A model generated the notes under the pieces. The model worked only from the letters and a program-made list of their open reading frames with translations, did no database searches and had not been told where the DNA came from. The position numbers were made by a program, and so were the translations under genes. DNA of 32,547 nt from JAHEEM01 sp036396795 (lineage in GTDB: Bacteria; Pseudomonadota; Gammaproteobacteria; Steroidobacterales; Rariloculaceae), in contig DASWKF010000003.1 in the NCBI GenBank assembly GCA_036396795.1, positions 1 to 32,547 of the forward strand, read 5' to 3'. Shown one piece after another: positions 29,338-32,547 of this stretch; the stretch's first letter is position 1; each line of letters begins with the position of its first letter.

Positions 29338-30471
29338 TTATTGGCCTTCGAGCGGTGACAAGCCCGTAAAGATCAGCCGTTGAAATCCCGAGCCCGTAGC
29401 GGCGACGTAAAGGTTCCCCTGTGAATCGGTCTCGATGTGATGGGTTACTTCAATCACAGCTTCGCCCTCGATAGTAGTAAGGAACGCGAGCGTGTTCCGG
29501 TCGAATACCCTGATTCCATTGCCCCCGCCAACATAGAGGAACCGCTGCTCCGGATCCGGGGACAAGGCGACGTTGCGAGCAAACGGCGCATCTTCCCAGA
29601 CGATCTGGTCGAGGTACTGCCCGTCGAGCGTAAAGACCTGAACGCGCCGATTCTCACGATCGGCAACGTACACGATTCCATCATTGGAGACGCGGATGGC
29701 ATGAACGACTCCGAACTGCGAGGGTCCTGGGCCTTCCGGCACGGCATCGAGGGTGATGTGGGGGCAGTGGTCGTCGTCCTCGGGTACGTTGCCAAACGCG
29801 CCCCACATACGCTTGAAGGCGCCTGTATCGGCGTCGAACACGGCTACACGGTGATTCCCATACCCGTCAGCAACAAACAGCTCGTTTGTCGGCGGGTAAA
29901 CGACGGCATCTGCGGGCTCGTGTAGGTTCTCCTTGTCAGCGTTGCCGCGACTCGAGTTGCTATGTCCCAACTGCATCACAAACGTTCCCTCGAGCGTAAA
30001 TTTGAGTAGCTGATCGTCCCACACCGGCTTGAGGCCGGGGTCGTTTCTCTCTGGGCAATGATGCCCACCGAGCCACACGAAACCCAGATGATCGATATGG
30101 ATCCCATGCTCTCGCTGTGGCCACTCGTAGCCAGCCCCGGGACCTCCCCAGGCATCGAGAAAATTACCTTCGTTGTCAAACCCTAGTACGTAGGATGCGG
30201 CCATATGTGCCTCTTCGGGCGGGAGCGTCCAGGGACGGTGAAGGAGCCACGCGTTGTCGTGCGCGTCGATTGCGATACTCGAGATTTCACCCAACCTCCA
30301 TTCTGCCGGCACCTGTGGCCAGTTCGGGTCTACTCGAAACGTCGGAACGAGTGCAGTCGGCACGGATGTCGCTTGAGCCGTCCTTTCCACTTCTGCGGGC
30401 CGCTGGCATCCGAGAGCCGCCAGATAAGCGGCGGCGATTAAGAACGTGTTGAAGACAGCCTTGTGTTTCAT
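29338..30471 (-). CDS. NHL-repeat propeller lipoprotein
   Basis: A 377-residue protein with a lipobox at LAALGC (Cys22). The entry FRVDPNWPQVPAEWRLGEISSIAIDAHDN and the blades ELFVADGYGNHRVAVFDADTG, GIVYVADRENRRVQVFTLDG and RFLYVGGGNGIRVFD show NHL-type strands. It resembles the secreted protein at 18920, but is bound to a membrane and has GGHHCPERNDPG, a His/Cys cluster not seen there. ATG 30471 is fixed by GAGGGG seven bases upstream. It lies upstream of the 29251-28182 pair on the same strand, with its own promoter region in 30472-30600. It is probably a binding or lyase-like partner; the reaction is unknown. Confidence 0.85.
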   Translation of the reverse strand: MKHKAVFNTFLIAAAYLAALGCQRPAEVERTAQATSVPTALVPTFRVDPNWPQVPAEWRLGEISSIAIDAHDNAWLLHRPWTLPPEEAHMAASYVLGFDNEGNFLDAWGGPGAGYEWPQREHGIHIDHLGFVWLGGHHCPERNDPGLKPVWDDQLLKFTLEGTFVMQLGHSNSSRGNADKENLHEPADAVVYPPTNELFVADGYGNHRVAVFDADTGAFKRMWGAFGNVPEDDDHCPHITLDAVPEGPGPSQFGVVHAIRVSNDGIVYVADRENRRVQVFTLDGQYLDQIVWEDAPFARNVALSPDPEQRFLYVGGGNGIRVFDRNTLAFLTTIEGEAVIEVTHHIETDSQGNLYVAATGSGFQRLIFTGLSPLEGQ

Positions 30472-30609
30472 GATCCCCTCTGCATCATGGCATGGCAGAA
30501 GTGGAAGCGAGCGTTTGGTTCTCTGCCGACAGATTGATCAACGATGAGCGCAGAATAGCTGATGTGCATTTGAGTGCAAGGGAGAAGCACCAATCAAGTT
30601 TCCTGGCCG
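30472..30609. other. Intergenic region upstream of the NHL lipoprotein
   Basis: About 140 bases with no supported gene. Short frames on both strands read as noncoding. The region should hold the promoter of the lipoprotein gene, but I see no GGATTT-N13-GTCT copy in it. Confidence 0.4.
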
Positions 30610-30790
30610 CCCGTCTCCCTGCACTCGCGCATACGAGTGCCATCGAGATGATCGATGGTGGCCCGGCGCGCGCCGAGCGCATGCGCGACGCCGACGTGCT
30701 CGGACATGTGCCGCCCCACGGCAGCCCGGCTTCCCGCGCGGTGCGCGCGATCGCGTCGTAAACCTCGCGCGAAAGCCCAGCATGCTTGAA
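30610..30790 (-). pseudogene. Fragment of an amidohydrolase (imidazolonepropionase-like) gene with a frameshift
   Basis: On the minus strand, one frame reads KHAGLSREVYDAIARTAREAGLPW (shown here in part) and another frame continues with GRHMSEHVGVAHALGA and then ATIDHLDG. In intact secreted amidohydrolases the block AxExGLPVxGH...VGxxxAL.AGxxTIDHLDG is continuous, so a one-base change near 30717 has shifted the frame. The metal-binding HxH N-terminus and the C-terminal part are absent. It covers about 60 of more than 400 residues, and is a remnant. Confidence 0.7.
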
Positions 30791-30875
30791 TGGCGCCCGC
30801 CGCTTCGTCCTCACCGGTCGTGGATGCCGGCGAGCTCGGGCTGAGCCGCAGGATCGATTCACGTTTTTTGGTCAT
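30787..30875 (-). pseudogene. Remnant of a second FAD monooxygenase gene
   Basis: The minus strand starts ATGACCAAAAAACG at 30875, the counterpart of the start of the intact gene at 11903, and then passes within a few codons to a segment equal to the internal bases 10561-10670 of that gene, with a 38-base piece deleted (CTCGGG...). It then joins the amidohydrolase remnant. Start and internal parts are therefore fused and most of the coding sequence is lost. Confidence 0.75.
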
Positions 30876-30920
30876 TGGTGTTTTCCTCTGTCCCATGACT
30901 ATCCTAATACCAACGTCGTG
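30867..30920. repeat. Copy of the monooxygenase leader segment
   Basis: Partner of 11895-11950. It belongs to the decayed second monooxygenase copy and lies upstream of the intact LamB/YcsF gene. Confidence 0.75.
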
Positions 30921-31069
30921 CCTCGCCTTGGAGATTTCGCCGGCAGCGCGTCATAGCCGCGTCCTCGTCTTGACCCCCATCGCCTTGTCCATCTTTTTGG
31001 ACACTCGGGATGCTTCCGTTCGATAATTGCCGTTCGGCCCCGATCTTGAATTGAACCGGCAGAAATCCG

Positions 31070-31789
31070 ATGCGCAAGCTCGACATCAACTGCGACATGG
31101 GCGAGGCCTACAGCATCTACCGCTGCGGGGACGACGCCGCAATCCTGCCGTTCGTCACCTCGGCCAATGTCGCCTGCGGCTTCCATGCATCCGACCCGAC
31201 GGTCATGCACGACACCGTGCGGCTTGCGAAGCAGCACGGCGTCAAGGTCGGTGCACATCCGTCCTTTCCGGACCGCGACGGTTTCGGCCGCCGTTACATG
31301 CGGATGGGCCGGGACGAGCTGCGCGACGCGCTCATCTACCAGATCGGAGCCTTGAAGGCCTTCCTCGACATCGAAGGCATGCCGCTCAATCACGTCAAGC
31401 CTCACGGAGCGCTATACGCGGCGGCCTTCACCGAGGAGGATGCCGCGATTGCCTGCGCGGAGGCGGCGGCAGCTTTCGGCGTGCCGATGTACGGCACGGC
31501 CGGCACGCTGCACGAGACGATCTGGACGCGTTACACGCCGGTGCTATGGGAAGTATTCGCCGATCTCGATCACGACGACCAGGGCCGCTGCATCATCACA
31601 CGTGAGCACGCTGCGGTAGCGCCGGAGCAAGCGGTCGCGCAGGTTATGCGCGTCGTGCGGGAAGGCTGCATCCGCTCGATCAACGGCAAGGACGTGCCGA
31701 TCAAGGCCGACACGATCTGCGTGCATTCCGATACGCCCGGCGCCGTCGAGGTCGCGAAGGCCGTGCACGCCGCCGTGTCCCAACTGTGA
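31070..31789 (+). CDS. pxpA: LamB/YcsF family protein, 5-oxoprolinase subunit A
   Basis: A 239-residue cytosolic protein. The family signature is at the N-terminus: DINCDMGEAYSIY, NVACGFHASDP and VKVGAHPSFPDRDGFGRR; later blocks are NHVKPHGALY, EVFADL and ICVHSDTPGAVEVAK. PxpA works with PxpB and PxpC to open 5-oxoproline to glutamate with ATP. Neither PxpB nor PxpC is in the window, so this copy may act elsewhere, or its partners may be far away. It has a full length for the family (about 240-250). The start ATG 31070 has only a weak site (CCGGCAG). It lies just downstream of remnants of a monooxygenase gene. Outside the operon context the symbol rests on the family alone. Confidence 0.88.
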   Translation: MRKLDINCDMGEAYSIYRCGDDAAILPFVTSANVACGFHASDPTVMHDTVRLAKQHGVKVGAHPSFPDRDGFGRRYMRMGRDELRDALIYQIGALKAFLDIEGMPLNHVKPHGALYAAAFTEEDAAIACAEAAAAFGVPMYGTAGTLHETIWTRYTPVLWEVFADLDHDDQGRCIITREHAAVAPEQAVAQVMRVVREGCIRSINGKDVPIKADTICVHSDTPGAVEVAKAVHAAVSQL

Positions 31790-31823
31790 CGCAGCGAAGA
31801 GGCGTCAGGCTCTGGCGATGTCA

Positions 31824-32370
31824 CTAGCCATCGTAGAAGAGACCTTCGCACAGAAACGCGCGGCTGAGCTGCTCGCACTCGGGCGAGCTGACGCCCGCGC
31901 GGCGCAGAGCCGGTTGCCATTCGGTTCGCACGATTTCGACGATGCCGGCGAATAGCTGTGTCGCTTCCTCGCGGCTCAGCATAAAGCGGCCATGGCCGGA
32001 GAGCAGGTTCGCTTTGTTCGCCCCGCGTCTGCTCAGGCCGCAGTCGAGTGCCAGGGCTCTCTCCTGGGCAACGACGGCGAACGGGGTCAGGTCATAGGCC
32101 GGGCTCAAGCGCCAGCCTTCCTCGCGCGCGAGGATGGCGTGATTGCGCGGATGATCGTCGAGATTCGAGATCGCGGCGTTGAAGACCATCCGGCGGAAAA
32201 GCTCGCGCATCGTCGTCCTCGACGACAGCCTTCGGACGGGCTCCGCCCAGCGACGTGGCGCCGAGCAGCAGCAGATCTTCCGTCTGTTATCTCGCCCAAT
32301 TCGGTCCGGTCGGGATAGGCCAACGCTGCCCGCAACTGCAATTCGCGGGCGAGAGCCTCAGGAGAGGTGG
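31824..32370 (-). pseudogene. Decayed hipA-type kinase toxin gene
   Basis: The C-terminal 128 residues are intact: RELFRRMVFNAAISNLDDHPRNHAIL with the catalytic D..N motif and LSPAYDLTPF. Upstream, in a different frame, are DLLLLGATSLGGARPKAVVEDD, the glycine-rich loop typical of HipA, and in a third frame ARELQLRAALAYPDRTELGEI. The roughly 100 residues that should lie between the glycine-rich loop and RELFRRM (with the ATP-binding part) are missing, and at least two frame changes are needed. HipA is normally over 400 residues and is preceded by hipB; no hipB is seen. It is a dead toxin gene. Confidence 0.75.
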
Positions 32371-32400
32371 CGCCGTTTCGTGATCCGCTAAGATGCGGTC

Positions 32401-32547
32401 ATGTTGAAGCTCCTCCTCGTCGCCGGCGTCGGTTATGCGCTGTTCGTCGGGCTCATCTATCTGAGCCAGCACCGTCTGCTCTATTTGCCCTACGTGCCCG
32501 GACGAACGCTGGTCATGACGCCGGAGGACGTGGACATGCCGTACGAG
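32401..32547 (+). CDS. N-terminus of an alpha/beta hydrolase (cut by the window edge)
   Basis: Forty-nine codons from ATG 32401 to the end of the window: an uncleaved membrane anchor (LKLLLVAGVGYALFVGLIYLS), then QHRLLYLPYVPGR and MTPEDVDMPYE. The LLYLPYxPGR block after one N-terminal helix is typical of membrane-anchored alpha/beta hydrolases of the BEM46/serine aminopeptidase S33 group, whose catalytic part would follow outside the window. The gene is divergent from the decayed hipA gene. Confidence 0.65.
   Translation, partial: MLKLLLVAGVGYALFVGLIYLSQHRLLYLPYVPGRTLVMTPEDVDMPYE

Noticed and set aside
30510..30570. An ECF element ahead of the NHL lipoprotein gene (minus strand CGTTGATCAATCTGTCGG)
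   Set aside because: It resembles the spacer and -10 of the 17572 element only loosely and has no GGATTT at the right distance.
1..32547. tRNA, rRNA genes, CRISPR arrays, complete insertion sequences
   Set aside because: No cloverleaf, rRNA block, regularly spaced repeat or transposase was recognised by reading both strands.

Overview
The window looks like chromosomal DNA of an uncultured, high-GC gammaproteobacterium. Evidence is the GC-rich coding, the STN-type TonB receptor with its FecI/FecR pair, and the many exported enzymes with Sec or Tat signals. No rRNA, tRNA or other taxonomic marker is present, so the placement is an inference of moderate strength. No complete mobile element, CRISPR array or replication origin was seen.

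Layout. 1-2466 (+): the end of an Ala/Pro-rich protein, a small secreted protein, a secreted cyclase-family hydrolase, and two small helical proteins, the first resembling addiction-module components. 2486-5370 (-): a two-subunit molybdenum hydroxylase (2Fe-2S subunit and Tat-exported molybdopterin subunit). 5514-7755 (+): two secreted paralogues of an uncharacterised family and a DUF6152 protein. 7784-8965 (-): secreted cyclophilin with a helical extension. 9167-10198 (+): a fusion of the two families just mentioned. 10269-13013: Tat-exported FAD monooxygenase (-) and dienelactone hydrolase (+). 13165-17459 (-): TonB receptor 1, a small secreted protein and a B3-like metallo-hydrolase. 17767-22266 (+): dihaem cytochrome c, NHL propeller, and a haem-bearing propeller lipoprotein. 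22297-26900 (-): TonB receptor 2 with STN domain, FecR and FecI-like sigma factor. 27116-28162 (+): a second DUF6152 fusion. 28182-30471 (-): paralogue of the small secreted protein, a DUF6152 protein, and an NHL lipoprotein. 30472-31069: gene remnants. 31070-31789 (+): PxpA-like LamB/YcsF protein. 31824-32370 (-): decayed hipA. 32401-end (+): start of an alpha/beta hydrolase.

The most interesting result is a promoter-like element, GGATTT-N13/14-GTCT within a longer consensus TAGMGGATTTG...GANNTGTCTAC, in four intergenic regions. It points at both TonB receptors, the cytochrome/propeller operon (head to head with receptor 1), the DUF6152 fusion at 27116 and the DUF6152 gene at 29251. A sixth copy lies inside the sigma-factor gene. 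I infer that the FecI-like sigma factor at 26310-26900 controls an unnamed cell-envelope regulon of roughly 13-29 kb in this window: a substrate crosses the outer membrane through the two receptors and is processed or oxidised in the periplasm by the haem/propeller proteins, the metallo-hydrolase and DUF6152 proteins. The substrate cannot be read from the sequence.

A second pattern is that all four DUF6152 proteins have a signal-peptidase site directly before His-His-Ser and a conserved Asn-Pro-His further in, which suggests a metal site using the mature N-terminal histidine. A third is evidence of segmental duplication and decay: pieces of the monooxygenase and the PxpA gene start occur at both 10.5-13.1 kb and 30.8-31.1 kb.
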